A stretch of DNA of 64,000 nt from Streptomyces albicerus. GTDB taxonomy: Bacteria > Actinomycetota > Actinomycetes > Streptomycetales > Streptomycetaceae. The stretch is taken from positions 1 through 64,000 of the forward strand of contig NZ_VWMY01000014.1 of NCBI RefSeq assembly GCF_008905045.1, read 5' to 3'. Numbering within the stretch: the stretch's first letter is position 1; each line of letters opens with the position of its first letter. The notes below the pieces were generated by a model. That model saw nothing but the letters and a program-made list of their open reading frames with translations. It searched no databases and was not told the DNA's origin. The position numbers and the translations under genes are program-made. Below, piece by piece: positions 53,515-62,642 of the stretch.

Positions 53515-54501
53515 TCAGACGCGGCGGCGCAGGAGCAGCACGGTGAGGGCCGTGAGCAGGAGGGCGAGGCCGCCGAGGACGGCGGTGTCGATCCACTGGA
53601 AGGTCCAGTAGTCGCCGGCCGGGTTGGCCTCGTAGAAGCGGGCGACGTACCCGTGCCGGTCCATGCACTCGTTGAGCTGGGCACCTGACGGGAAGGGGCA
53701 GTTCATCACGTCGTCGCGACGGCCGGATGCGGTGATCAGGCCGTAGTGGCCGGCCGACCACTTCTCGCCCATGGGCGCCTTGGGGACGCCGCCGGCGCTG
53801 ATGTAGCTGTGCGGCGGGACGAGGAGGCGCATCCTGTGTGTCCACTCCAGCACGAGCATCATCGCCCCGGTGACCAGGAGGGTCAGTGCCATGGCCTCCA
53901 GGACCCGGCGGGCCAGCAGACCCAGCAGCGTGCCGGCCGCCAGACCGAACAGGGCGGCTGCGACGGCGCGTGGGCCCGAGCCGCTCAGGGCCGTGGTCTC
54001 GTACCAGAACAGGCCGTAGCTCCGGTCGGCGGCCGGTCGCCACCACCACGCGAACACTCCCGCGAGCAGGCCGGAGAGGGCCACCGTGGTCGCCGCCGCG
54101 AGGGCGAACCGCGAGGCGAACCACTGGCCGCGGCTCACTCCCTGGGTCAGAACCATGCGGTGCGTGCCCAGTTCCCGGTCGCGGCCCAGCAGCGGGGCGC
54201 CCCAGAAGACGCCGATGATGACGGGCAGGGCGATGTTCAGCGCCCCGAGGTACTGCAGCGGCTCGATGTCCAGCAGCAGGGGCACACCGGTGTCGGGACG
54301 CGTGCAGTGAATGGGCCCGGCATCGCAGTGGTCGAACAGCCCGCTGCCCAGATCGTCCAGCATGCCCGACCGGGAGTACGCGGCGATCGCCGCAACGGCG
54401 ACCAGGACGGCCGCGCCGACGCTGACCAGCACCCGCTGCTGGCGCCACGCGAGCCAGAGGCACCCGTTCCAGAGGGAGCCGTTCCGCAGGGAACCCTTCA
54501 C
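53515..54501 (-). CDS. ABC transporter permease
   Basis: The 328-aa product has about six membrane helices (VLVSVGAAVLVAVAAIAAYS; LPVIIGVFWGAPLLGRDRELGT; FALAAATTVALSGLLAGVFAW; LFGLAAGTLLGLLARRVLEAMALTLLVT; and LGGLALLLTALTVLLL at the end). The GRDRELGTHRMVLTQGVSRG loop is typical of ABC-2-type permeases. A long extracellular segment with DxxMNCPFPS and Cys residues follows. It overlaps the ATPase gene by ATGA and completes the GntR-ABC-permease operon. Confidence 0.9.
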   Translation of the reverse strand: MKGSLRNGSLWNGCLWLAWRQQRVLVSVGAAVLVAVAAIAAYSRSGMLDDLGSGLFDHCDAGPIHCTRPDTGVPLLLDIEPLQYLGALNIALPVIIGVFWGAPLLGRDRELGTHRMVLTQGVSRGQWFASRFALAAATTVALSGLLAGVFAWWWRPAADRSYGLFWYETTALSGSGPRAVAAALFGLAAGTLLGLLARRVLEAMALTLLVTGAMMLVLEWTHRMRLLVPPHSYISAGGVPKAPMGEKWSAGHYGLITASGRRDDVMNCPFPSGAQLNECMDRHGYVARFYEANPAGDYWTFQWIDTAVLGGLALLLTALTVLLLRRRV

Positions 54502-55409
54502 GCCGCCGCCTCCGTCCGCTCGGCGGCCACGGAGCGCACCATGTCATCGTCCTGGAGGTACCCGATGAGGATGTCCTCCAGCTTGGGCCGCTCGACGTGC
54601 CAGTCGCCGTGCAGCGGTCCGTGCTGCCGTACGAGGGCGGTCAGCTGTCTGCCACCGGTCCGGCGGTGTACGACGGTGTGTCGTGCGGCCAGGGTGTCGG
54701 CCTGGTCGGCGTGTCCGGTCAGCATGGCGTGGCTCTCGCGCAGCGCGTAGGCGTCCTCGCTCAGCTCGATACGGCCGTTCCGCAGCAGCAGTACCCAGTC
54801 GCAGGTCTGCTCCAGTTCGGGCAGGACGTGCGAGGACAGCAGGATGCTCATGCCGCGGTCGGCGGCCTCGGCCATCAGCGCCGCCATGATCTCGCCTCGC
54901 GCCACGGGGTCGAGGTCGGCCATCGGCTCGTCGAGCAGCAGCAGTTCGGGCCGCTTGCCGAGCGCCAGGGCGAGTGCGACGCGAGTGCGCTGTCCGGGGG
55001 ACAGCTCGCCGACGCGGGCGGTGAGCGGGATGCCGCCCTCGCGGACGGTCCGCTCGGCCGCCGCGCGGTCCCACGAGGAATTCAGCTTCTCGCCCATCCG
55101 CAGGGTGTCCGCCACGGTGAAGCGGGGGTAGAGCGGCTTGTCCTGGGTGAGCACGGCGACCCGGGCGCGGGCTTCGGGTGTGCCCGGTGCGGCGTCCAGT
55201 ACGCGTATCTCCCCGGAGTCGGCGCGCAACAGGCCGCCCGCCAGGTGCAGCAGGGTGCTCTTGCCGGCGCCGTTACGTCCGACGAGGGCGGTGATGCGTC
55301 CGCTGGGCACGGTGAACTCGCAGTCCCGCAGGGCCCAGCCGCCCCGCTTCCGGTACCGGAATCCGAGTCCCGTGGCGCGCAGTGCGGCCGGCGCGTCAGG
55401 CCCGGTCAT
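54498..55409 (-). CDS. ABC transporter ATP-binding protein
   Basis: The 303-aa product has Walker A GRNGAGKSTLLHLAGG, LSPGQRTRVALALALGKRPELLLLDEPMADLDPVARGEI (signature, Walker B, D-loop) and SSHVLPELEQTCDWVLLL (H-loop). It overlaps both neighbours (ATGA at each end). The C-terminal ~90 residues are a regulatory tail. It is likely an efflux or stress-response transporter of the YtrB type, whose repressor is the GntR protein upstream. Confidence 0.94.
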   Translation of the reverse strand: MTGPDAPAALRATGLGFRYRKRGGWALRDCEFTVPSGRITALVGRNGAGKSTLLHLAGGLLRADSGEIRVLDAAPGTPEARARVAVLTQDKPLYPRFTVADTLRMGEKLNSSWDRAAAERTVREGGIPLTARVGELSPGQRTRVALALALGKRPELLLLDEPMADLDPVARGEIMAALMAEAADRGMSILLSSHVLPELEQTCDWVLLLRNGRIELSEDAYALRESHAMLTGHADQADTLAARHTVVHRRTGGRQLTALVRQHGPLHGDWHVERPKLEDILIGYLQDDDMVRSVAAERTEAAA

Positions 55410-55867
55410 GCGTCCTCCTCTTTCCGCTCCCGGTCGCCCGAGGGGTGCTCGTGTTGCTCATGGTGCTCGCCTTGCTCGTTGTCGTAGGCGTCCAGGGCGG
55501 CGGTGACCAGGGCGAGGATGTCGGCCCGCTCCAATCCCGCCGCCCGCGCGCGTGCCGTCCAGTCGGTGAGCTCCGTGCGCAGGGGCGAGTCGTCCTCCGC
55601 GCCGGGCCGCGCGAGCGACCGCGTGACGAAGGTACCCAGCCCCCGGCGCAGTTCGACCAGGCCGGCCTGCTCCATATCGCGGTAGGCCCGCAGCACGGTG
55701 TTGGGGTTGATGGCGGTCGCCGCCACCACCTCCCTCGCCGTGGGCAACTTGTCCCCGACCTTCAACGTGCCCATCCGGAGCGCCCGTTCGGTCTGCTCGA
55801 CGATCTGCACGTAGGCCGGTACGCCGCTGCCACGGTCGATCCGGTACTCGACCACGTCACCTTCCAT
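55406..55867 (-). CDS. GntR/YtrA-type transcription regulator
   Basis: The 153-aa product has the GntR winged HTH (VPAYVQIVEQTERALRMGTLKVGDKLPTAREVVAATAINPNTVLRAYRDMEQAGLVELRRGLGTFV). The short C-terminal part lacks a UTRA/FCD domain, which defines the YtrA subgroup. Such proteins repress the ABC genes they precede and respond to cell-wall antibiotics. The start ATG 55867 has GGAAGC directly upstream. It is the first gene of the operon. Confidence 0.92.
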   Translation of the reverse strand: MEGDVVEYRIDRGSGVPAYVQIVEQTERALRMGTLKVGDKLPTAREVVAATAINPNTVLRAYRDMEQAGLVELRRGLGTFVTRSLARPGAEDDSPLRTELTDWTARARAAGLERADILALVTAALDAYDNEQGEHHEQHEHPSGDRERKEEDA

Positions 55868-55884
55868 GCTTCCAGTACGCTTCC

Positions 55885-55898
55885 ATTAATGAATTAAT
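55885..55898. promoter_or_regulatory. Palindrome in the GntR-ABC operon promoter
   Basis: ATTAAT-GA-ATTAAT is a perfect inverted repeat in an AT-rich tract 17 bases upstream of the GntR start. It is a candidate operator and may overlap the -10 region. Confidence 0.55.
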
Positions 55899-56030
55899 AC
55901 AAGCATGGTGGAGCGGTCGCAGAGATGTCAAACAGGAGCACTGCCCGAGCGGCTGTCGTCGCTGTTGCGCCGCCCCTCGCCGCGGTGGCCCAGCAACTCG
56001 TGCCGCTCGTCGGCCTGGGCGGGCGTGCGG

Positions 56031-58784
56031 TCAGACTCGTACGTCCTCCCCGCGCAGCGCCGACCGTACGGCGCGCAGGACGAATTCGGCGAGGAGCACG
56101 GTGGACGCGGTGCCCAGGCACACGGCCCATTGGGTCACGGTCAGCGGCACGGTCCCGAAGACCGTGCGCGCCCAGGGCAGGTGGACGACGGCGACCTGTA
56201 CGGCGAGGACGCCGGCCAGGCACAACCACAGCGCGCGGTTGCGGAGCTGGTAACGGCCCAACAGCGGGCCGTCGTCCGCGCGGGCACTCAGGGCGTTGAA
56301 CAGCTGGAACAGCACGAACGTGGTGAACGCCATGGTCAGGGCGGTGTCCGGGTCGACGTACGAGCGGGCGACGGCGAGGAGCGTCACGGTCCCCAGGGCC
56401 ATGACCGCACCGGCCCGGCCGATGGCGAAGAGCCGGTGGGCGTCCAGGATCCGCTCACCCGGGTCGCGCGGTGGCCGGCGCATCACATCGTCGCGGGCGG
56501 GGTCGACGGCCAGGGCCATGGCGGGCGGACCGTCCATGATGATGTTGACCCACAGTAGTTGGGCCGCCGTGAGCGGGGTGGGCAGACCGGCGAGGGAGGC
56601 AGTGAGCAGGGTCAGGATCGCGCCGATGTTGGTGGCCAACTGGAAGCGGACGAACTTGACGATGTTGGCGTAGATGGCCCGTCCTTCGCGGACGGCCCGC
56701 ACGATCGTGGAGAAGTCGTCGTCGGTGAGGACCACGTCGGCGGCTTCCTTGGCGACGTCCGTGCCGGTGATGCCCATGGCCACGCCGATGTGGGCGGCCC
56801 TGAGCGCTGCGGCGTCGTTCACCCCGTCGCCGGTCATGGCGACGATGTGGCCCCGCTTGGTCAGGGCCCGGACGATCGTGACCTTGTGCTCCGGGGCGAC
56901 CCGGGCGAACACGCCGATGTCCTCGACGCGCTCGGCGAGTTGTTCCTCCGTCATCCGGTCCAGGTCGGCGCCCGTCACGACGTCGCCACCGATCTCCAGC
57001 TCGCGGGCGATGGCCGCCGCGGTGTCGGCGTGATCACCGGTGATCATCTTTACGGCCACTCCTGCCGTGCGGCACAGCGCCATCGCGTCCCGTGCCTGCG
57101 GGCGGGGCGGATCGGCGATCCCGGCGACCGACACCAGGGTCAGGCCCGGCAGCGCGGCCGGAGTGAACGCGCTCGGCGCGCCGTCCATCAGGGCGGTGGC
57201 CGCGCCCAGTACCCGCAGTCCGGTACTGCCGAGCTGCGCCGTCACGGCGAGGATCTCGTCCCTGTGCCCTTCGTCGAGGGCGCGCGCGCCGTCCTCGGTG
57301 AGGACGCCGGTGCACATGCCGAGCAGTACGTCGACCGCGCCCTTGACGTGGACGCGGGTGCGGCCGTCGGGTTCGGTGTGGAAGGTGGCCATGTACTTGG
57401 TGGCCGCGTCGAAGGGCAGCTCGCCCGCGCGCGGAAGCTCCGTCCGCAGCCGGTCGGCGTCCACACCGGCCTTGGCCGCCAGGACGACCAGCGCGGCCTC
57501 CGTCGGGTCACCGATGATGCCGCCGTCGGTCAGGCGTGCGTCGTTGCACAGGGCGAAGGGGAGCACCACATCACGGAGATCGTCGGTGGGAGACGTGTCA
57601 TCCGCGCCGGGGACGCGGAGGGCGCCTGCCGTCCCGTACCCCTCCCCGGTGACCTCGTAGAGCCTGCCCGCGGTCCACAAGGTCCGCGCGGTCATCTCGT
57701 TGAGGGTGAGCGTGCCGGTCTTGTCGCTGCACACGACCGTCGCCGCACCGAGCGACTCCACCGAGGCCAGTCGTTTGACGATGGCACCGCGACGGGCCAT
57801 GCGGTGCACGCCGAGTGCCAGCGTCAGGGCCAGCACGGCGGGCAGCCCTTCGGGGATCGCGGCGACGGCCAGGGCCACGGCCTGCAGCGCGATGTCCGAG
57901 AGCGACTCGCCGCGGACCCATGCGCTCAGGGCGTAGGCGACCACCGCGACTCCGCTCAGCAGCGCCAGTCGACGGCCGAGGCTGTCCAGTTGGACCTGGA
58001 GCGGGCTCGGCGGCTCCGTCCCGGTGCGCAACGCCTCGGCGATGGCGCCGAGTTCGGTGCGCATTCCGGTGGCCGTGACGATCATCTCGGCACGGCCCCG
58101 GGTCAGAGCGGTGTTCATGAACAGCATGCTGGTGCGCTCGGCAAGCGCCACCGGGGCGGTCGAGGTGTGATCGACGGGCGTCACGCTCTTTGCAACCGGC
58201 TGGGACTCACCGGTCAGGGCCGCCTCGGCCACCTCGACCGCCACGGCAACGGTCAGCCGACCGTCAGCCGGTACGCGGTCGCCGGCTTCCAGCAGGACCA
58301 CGTCTCCGGGGACAAGGAACTGTGCCTCCACCACCTGCTCCGTGCCGTCGCGGCGAACCCTCGCCGTGGGCACCAGCATCCGGCGCAGCGCCTCCAGGCT
58401 GCGCTCGGCACGCCGCTCCTGCCAATAGCCGAGCACGGCGTTGATCTGCAGAACGACGGTGATCACCACTGCGTCCTTGATGTCACCGATGGCTCCGGCC
58501 ACCACGGCGGCGATCAGCAGGATGATGATGAGCCAGTTGCGGAACTGGTCCAGGAACTTCAGCCACTCCGGGCGCCGGGCCGCTTCGGACAGCCGATTGG
58601 CGCCGTGGACCGCCGCGCGCTCGGAGACCTGCCTCGTGCTCAGACCCGCCCCCGGGTCGACGCCGAGCCGGTCTGCCACCTGGGCGGGAGCCTGCCGATA
58701 GGCGTCCGGCGCCCCGGCGGGGACCTGCGTCACGGTGTCTGGGCGCGCGACCTCGCTCGCGGATTGCCCGTCCAGCGTCGTCAT
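56031..58784 (-). CDS. Cation-transporting P-type ATPase (P2, Ca-type)
   Basis: The 917-aa product starts at ATG 58784. It has a cation-ATPase N domain (YRQAPAQVADRLGVDPGAGLSTRQVSER), actuator motif LTGESQPV, the M4 PEGLPAVL ion-binding motif, the phosphorylation motif CSDKTGTLTLNEM, and the hinge TGDGVNDAAALRAAHIGVAMG; ten membrane helices in total. PEGLPA at M4 is the Ca/Mn-pump (PacL/SPCA) signature. It probably exports Ca2+ or Mn2+. It converges on no gene; its own promoter lies in the ~580-base space beyond 58784. Confidence 0.93.
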   Translation of the reverse strand: MTTLDGQSASEVARPDTVTQVPAGAPDAYRQAPAQVADRLGVDPGAGLSTRQVSERAAVHGANRLSEAARRPEWLKFLDQFRNWLIIILLIAAVVAGAIGDIKDAVVITVVLQINAVLGYWQERRAERSLEALRRMLVPTARVRRDGTEQVVEAQFLVPGDVVLLEAGDRVPADGRLTVAVAVEVAEAALTGESQPVAKSVTPVDHTSTAPVALAERTSMLFMNTALTRGRAEMIVTATGMRTELGAIAEALRTGTEPPSPLQVQLDSLGRRLALLSGVAVVAYALSAWVRGESLSDIALQAVALAVAAIPEGLPAVLALTLALGVHRMARRGAIVKRLASVESLGAATVVCSDKTGTLTLNEMTARTLWTAGRLYEVTGEGYGTAGALRVPGADDTSPTDDLRDVVLPFALCNDARLTDGGIIGDPTEAALVVLAAKAGVDADRLRTELPRAGELPFDAATKYMATFHTEPDGRTRVHVKGAVDVLLGMCTGVLTEDGARALDEGHRDEILAVTAQLGSTGLRVLGAATALMDGAPSAFTPAALPGLTLVSVAGIADPPRPQARDAMALCRTAGVAVKMITGDHADTAAAIARELEIGGDVVTGADLDRMTEEQLAERVEDIGVFARVAPEHKVTIVRALTKRGHIVAMTGDGVNDAAALRAAHIGVAMGITGTDVAKEAADVVLTDDDFSTIVRAVREGRAIYANIVKFVRFQLATNIGAILTLLTASLAGLPTPLTAAQLLWVNIIMDGPPAMALAVDPARDDVMRRPPRDPGERILDAHRLFAIGRAGAVMALGTVTLLAVARSYVDPDTALTMAFTTFVLFQLFNALSARADDGPLLGRYQLRNRALWLCLAGVLAVQVAVVHLPWARTVFGTVPLTVTQWAVCLGTASTVLLAEFVLRAVRSALRGEDVRV

Positions 58785-59368
58785 TGCGTCATTCCTTTCA
58801 GGAGGAGCCATCACGACGGGCGCTTCGCGTGAGCGCTCCTTGGGTCAGCAGGCTCAAGGACTGCTTCCACCCATACGACCGGGCATGGGGCGTGGATGTG
58901 ACACGCGAGGCCGCGGGGTCAATGCGCTCCCCAAGACCCCGAGCGCGTGAACCTCCACTGCGGAGGGACAGAGACCAGGCCGGCCCAGTTGTCGGCAGCG
59001 CGTCGGGGGCAGTTGACCTGCATCCTTGTGTCGGATACTCCCTTGCCTGGCACCTTTCTGGTGTGAAAGCGTGTGCTGCGCTTTCACCATGTACTCACTC
59101 ACGTCGAAGGACTGAAGCCAATGATTGCGGCGTCCCCCGAGGGCCGTCGTCGGCACTGACCTCCCTGCTTTACGGCATGGCGGCTACCGGTGTCGTTCGC
59201 GTCCGATGACGGCGGCCCCACGATGCGGTGCCTGATGCACCGTCGTCACCTCGCGGCGCCGAGGTGATTCCTGGCCGATGCCGGGACCACAAGCCTGCGT
59301 GGCTCTCGATCCGCCTGTGCGGTGAGAGCGCGCTCCGTCATGCCATCTCTCGTGAGGTCATCCATACC
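58785..59368. other. Gene-free stretch between P-ATPase and GNAT genes
   Basis: About 585 bases hold both divergent promoters. No open frame looks coding. A perfect 9-bp hairpin is at 59063-59087. The stretch is less GC-rich than average around 59040-59110. Confidence 0.4.
59063..59087. promoter_or_regulatory. Hairpin in the P-ATPase/GNAT spacer
   Basis: GTGAAAGCG / CGCTTTCAC, 9 bp with a 7-nt loop. No gene ends within 250 bases, so it is more likely an operator or RNA structure than a terminator. Confidence 0.4.
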
Positions 59369-60148
59369 GTGGACATCGACGTCCAGAGCTTTGCCGTCAT
59401 CAACCTCCGCCGCCGCCCCGAAGCGATCGAAATCGGCGGTTTCATCGCAGGGTTCGACCCCGCGACCACCAGCCCCTACATCAACTACGCAACACCTCTG
59501 CCCGACGCCCGCCCGAGCCGACGGGACGTCGCAGCCCTGATCGACGCGTTCCGAGAGCACGGCCTCAAGCCACGCCTGGAGTTCGCGCCGGATGGCGCGC
59601 CCGCCGTGGACGCGGCGCTTCGGCAAGCGGGGTTCACCACGGAGGCTGTGCACGAGTACCTGGTCTGCACTCCCGTCACCCTGACGATGCCGCCGGCCGT
59701 CGGCACGGCCCGCCGCCTCAGCCCCGTTCCGCTGCAGGTCGAAGCCCCGCGTTCGGACGAGGACTACGTGTCGATCGATGCCGCACTGTCCGAGGCGTTC
59801 GCCGGGGAGTTCTCCGCGTCCGCGGACGGCGCGGCCAGGCTGCGCCGGGTCGAGGCGAGCGGCGGGGCCGTCCGGTTCGTGCGGGCCCCCGACGGTGACT
59901 GCGCCGGTGCGGCCTCCTGCTCGGCGCCCGCCGTGGGAACCGCGGAGTTGGCGGGCGTGGGTACCCGGCCTGCCTTCCGGGGGCAGGGCATCGCCGCTGC
60001 TGTCACCGCGGCGCTGAGCGAGGCCATGTTCGCCCGCGGAGCACGGTCGGTCTGGCTGGAGTACGGAGGTGAGGGGTCCCGCCGCGTCTATGAACGGGTT
60101 GGCTACCAACCCCATGGCACCCGCCTGTACATGACGCTCGAACGATGA
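59369..60148 (+). CDS. GNAT family N-acetyltransferase
   Basis: The 259-aa product starts at GTG 59369 with GAGGTCA upstream; a frame to 59228 is open but lacks a ribosome binding site. The C-terminal domain has ELAGVGTRPAFRGQGIAAAVTAAL (acetyl-CoA loop R-G-Q-G-I-A) and YERVGYQPHGTRLYMTL at the end. Residues 1-120 are a second GNAT-like half. The substrate is unknown. A terminator follows seven bases after the stop. Confidence 0.85.
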   Translation: MDIDVQSFAVINLRRRPEAIEIGGFIAGFDPATTSPYINYATPLPDARPSRRDVAALIDAFREHGLKPRLEFAPDGAPAVDAALRQAGFTTEAVHEYLVCTPVTLTMPPAVGTARRLSPVPLQVEAPRSDEDYVSIDAALSEAFAGEFSASADGAARLRRVEASGGAVRFVRAPDGDCAGAASCSAPAVGTAELAGVGTRPAFRGQGIAAAVTAALSEAMFARGARSVWLEYGGEGSRRVYERVGYQPHGTRLYMTLER

Positions 60149-60154
60149 CGCCCG

Positions 60155-60183
60155 GGGCGGGGACGGTTTTGCCGTCCCCGCCC
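60155..60183. terminator. Terminator after the GNAT gene
   Basis: GGGCGGGGACGG / CCGTCCCCGCCC is a perfect 12-bp stem with TTTTG in the loop, immediately after the stop. Confidence 0.9.
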
Positions 60184-60343
60184 TGCCGCAGTGGCCCGCT
60201 GCCCAGCGCGGGCACGGCTCACGGCTGACGGCCGCTTGCGGGTTCGGGGGACGATCCACGGCACGTAACTCCGGGCTGGGTGCCGACGGTTGCCGCCGGC
60301 ACCCAGCTACCCACCACTTCACCCGGGCCGCCCGCGCCAGAGG

Positions 60344-60532
60344 TCATCCAGCGGTCTCCGCGTCGGTGGTGACCGTCGTTTCCGTGGTCGCGTCCACCTC
60401 ATCGGCCCGAGGCGGTGTCTCGGCGACGTCGTCGTTCTCGCTGTCCTCTTCCCGTTGCTTTTTCAGGGCGAGTTCCTTGGCCGTCTTCTCTGAGTACAGT
60501 CGCATTTCTGCCTCTGCCCGGGATTCGAACAC
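60344..60532 (-). CDS. Small acidic hypothetical protein, 62 aa
   Basis: The GTG at 60532 follows GGAGGCAACG, an excellent ribosome binding site. The product is helical and charged (MFESRAEAEMRLYSEKTAKE) with a Thr/Asp/Glu-rich disordered tail. No family is recognised. A longer frame to 60676 is probably not used. Confidence 0.6.
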   Translation of the reverse strand: MFESRAEAEMRLYSEKTAKELALKKQREEDSENDDVAETPPRADEVDATTETTVTTDAETAG

Positions 60533-61526
60533 CGTTGCCTCCTTTGAGCTGTGCCCTGCCGCGATCTGCGGGAGCGTCGGGGTGTGCCGTCCATCGCCAG
60601 GTGTAGGCCATGGATGGCGGTGGATGAGTCTTGTGTCTTGCGCGCTGGTCAGGCGGGTGGCGGGTCCGTCGTTCACACGTGTCCTCGGGATGCCCGGTGG
60701 TGGGATTCGCTGGTCTTTCCCGAACTCGTCGTCGGGGTGCCATCCAGGGCATCGCGGCCATGCCTGCAGCGGACCAGAGACTCCGTGCCGTCGCGGTCAG
60801 GCACCCAAGCGCCCCGACTCCTCGGCATGGCGGACATGGCCGTTGTCATGACGGTGTGCAGGCGACCGTCGACCCTCATGTGCCACCAACCTGTATGCGC
60901 CACCCGGAACTTCGTGGCAGGCCACGATGTCGCAACTCATGGAATGCTGCCGCCGCGAACAACACCGTCGGCATGCGGGACACAACGTCAGTGGCGCTCA
61001 TGCTGCCCATGCCCTCCCACGTGGCTTACGTCGCCGCCCGGCACCGAGAAGGTCTCACCGGCCGCGGCTGCTCGTTGGCCTTGTTCGCAGAGTCCTTGTC
61101 CGACACTGTGCTGCACCTCCATAGGTCCGCCCCCGAACGAGCGAAAGACCGCCGTCGTGCATTCCTGGGCTCACACGACTGTCTCGAAGTGATGACCGGA
61201 CACACCGTGCATCTGTGACAGTGGTTTCGCTCGGCCTGCGCCGGTCCGCTAGCCATCCGATTCCACGTGTGGCAGGGCCTGTCCCGGCGCGTCCAGGAGA
61301 TCGCCGCCGCCCACCGCGGGTGCCTGCCCGCAGCTCGGCCCCGGTCCAGGCATGCGATCCGCTGTCCTGCGCGGAAGCAGCCGAGGATCCCCCGGCGGAC
61401 ACTCCCGCCGGCCGGCAGGCCCGACGGCGCGTCGACCTCACGGCCATTACGCAACAAGAGGTTGCGGATCGTTGGCGTGACGACTATCGTCATGCGCAAC
61501 CGATGGTTGCTTATTGGAGGTCCGTG
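60533..61526. other. Gene-free stretch of about 1 kb
   Basis: Several frames are open on both strands, but none combines a ribosome binding site with coding-like composition. A plus-strand frame ending at 61218 contains TTSVALMLPMPSHVAYVAAR and might be the relic of a gene. The last 300 bases upstream of the SRPBCC gene look like junk frames (Pro/Arg-rich). The GC skew and codon use suggest decayed DNA. Confidence 0.35.
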
Positions 61527-61976
61527 GTGGAGTTCGGAAAGTTGGAGCGCGAGATCCGCATCGATGCGGCACCGGAGATCGTGTTCGATGTGGTGAGTCG
61601 TCCCGAACACATCAAGATGTGGTGGCCCGATGACGCGTCGTTCGAGCCTGCGCCAGGCGCGATCGGCGAACTGGTGTGGGGCGAGCACGCTGGGGTTGAA
61701 ACGATCACGGTGGTCGACGTCGATCCGCCCCGCAAGTTCGCGATCCGCTGGATTGCCCCTGATGGTCAGCTGCCCGATGCAGACAACTCTCTCCTGGTCA
61801 CCTTCGAGCTCGAGCCCTCCGGTGACGGCACGATTCTGCGCCTGACCGAGAGCGGCTGGCGGGAGAAGGGCTGGGAGGCTGCTGTGCTCGAGGAGACCTT
61901 CCACGACCACGAGCGCGGCTGGGACATGTTCCTGCCCAGGCTGCAGAGCTACGCCCCTTCCGTGGTGGTGCGATGA
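61527..61976 (+). CDS. SRPBCC/AHSA1-domain protein
   Basis: The 149-aa product starts at GTG 61527 (GGAGG six bases upstream). IRIDAAPEIVFDVVSRPEHIKMWWPDDASFEP is the opening of AHSA1-type START-like domains, and VTFELEPSGDGTILRLTESGW is the typical end strand. These small proteins bind hydrophobic ligands. It overlaps the ArsR gene by ATGA, the standard toxin-free AHSA1-ArsR arrangement. Confidence 0.9.
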   Translation: MEFGKLEREIRIDAAPEIVFDVVSRPEHIKMWWPDDASFEPAPGAIGELVWGEHAGVETITVVDVDPPRKFAIRWIAPDGQLPDADNSLLVTFELEPSGDGTILRLTESGWREKGWEAAVLEETFHDHERGWDMFLPRLQSYAPSVVVR

Positions 61977-62305
61977 CCGTCGACGACGAACTCTGGTCGG
62001 CGATCGGCGACCCGATCAGGCGCCGCCTGCTCGACCTGCTGCTCGCGGAAGGAGTCGGTACGCCGACCAGCCTGAGCGATCGTCTCCCGATCTCGCGCCA
62101 AGCGGTCACCAAGCATCTGGGCGTCCTCGACCGCGCAGGCCTCGTACACGCGACACCCATGGGCCGCGAGCGGCGCTACGAAGTTGACGAGGCGCAGCTC
62201 ACCCGCGCCGTCCGGCAACTGAATGAAGTCGGCAAGACCTGGGATGCACGACTGAACCGCATCAAGCGCATCGCGGAACAGATCCAGCGTCAGAAACACG
62301 ACTGA
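61973..62305 (+). CDS. ArsR-type winged-helix regulator
   Basis: The 110-aa product has AIGDPIRRRLLDLLLAEG, LPISRQAVTKHLGVLDRAGLVHA (recognition helix) and GRERRYEVDEAQL (wing). The metal-binding Cys of classical ArsR proteins is absent, so it senses another signal or acts with the SRPBCC partner. It is translationally coupled to that gene. Confidence 0.92.
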   Translation: MTVDDELWSAIGDPIRRRLLDLLLAEGVGTPTSLSDRLPISRQAVTKHLGVLDRAGLVHATPMGRERRYEVDEAQLTRAVRQLNEVGKTWDARLNRIKRIAEQIQRQKHD

Positions 62306-62466
62306 CCAACAGGCCGCCGGAAGCGATCCCTGGCGACCTCCTCGACCGATGTCGGCGCCCCTGTCGACGTCGCACGTGGCGTCCTCGCTGCCGGTCTCCG
62401 CAGCCACCGTGCGCATCGCGTTGGGCTCGTATCCCGGTGGCGTGGCGATCGGCACGTTCGCCGCCT

Positions 62467-62589
62467 CGTCTGCTGTCGTCACTGCCCCTGATCATTGCGG
62501 TGATCTCCATCTCGGTCGCCTGGGCCGCCGGCTTTCTGAAGCCTCCGGTAATTGCGGACGCGACAGAGCTCGCGGCGGCGACGGTGTGA
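62467..62589 (+). pseudogene. C-terminal relic of a small membrane protein
   Basis: The frame reads LPLIIAVISISVAWAAGFLK and then PPVIADATELAAATV plus a stop, which looks like a final membrane helix and tail. Upstream, the frame has no start or ribosome binding site within the 160 bases after the ArsR gene, so only this end is left. The rest of 62306-62642 shows nothing else. Confidence 0.45.
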
Positions 62590-62642
62590 CCGTCGAGCCT
62601 GCGTAGTCATCCGGAAGAATCAATCACCTTTGGAGGACACAA

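Noticed and set aside
55925..56299. A 124-codon plus-strand frame downstream of the GntR promoter
   Set aside because: After about 35 residues it becomes Arg/Pro-rich and runs antisense through the P-type ATPase gene.
60512..60545. A GTTCGAATCCCGGGC string that resembles the T-arm end of a tRNA
   Set aside because: No matching acceptor, D or anticodon arms are found nearby, the T-stem does not pair properly, and the bases belong to the start of a small gene with a good ribosome binding site.
61026..61910. A 294-codon minus-strand frame opposite the SRPBCC gene
   Set aside because: It is antisense to a clear SRPBCC-ArsR pair and has no domain features.
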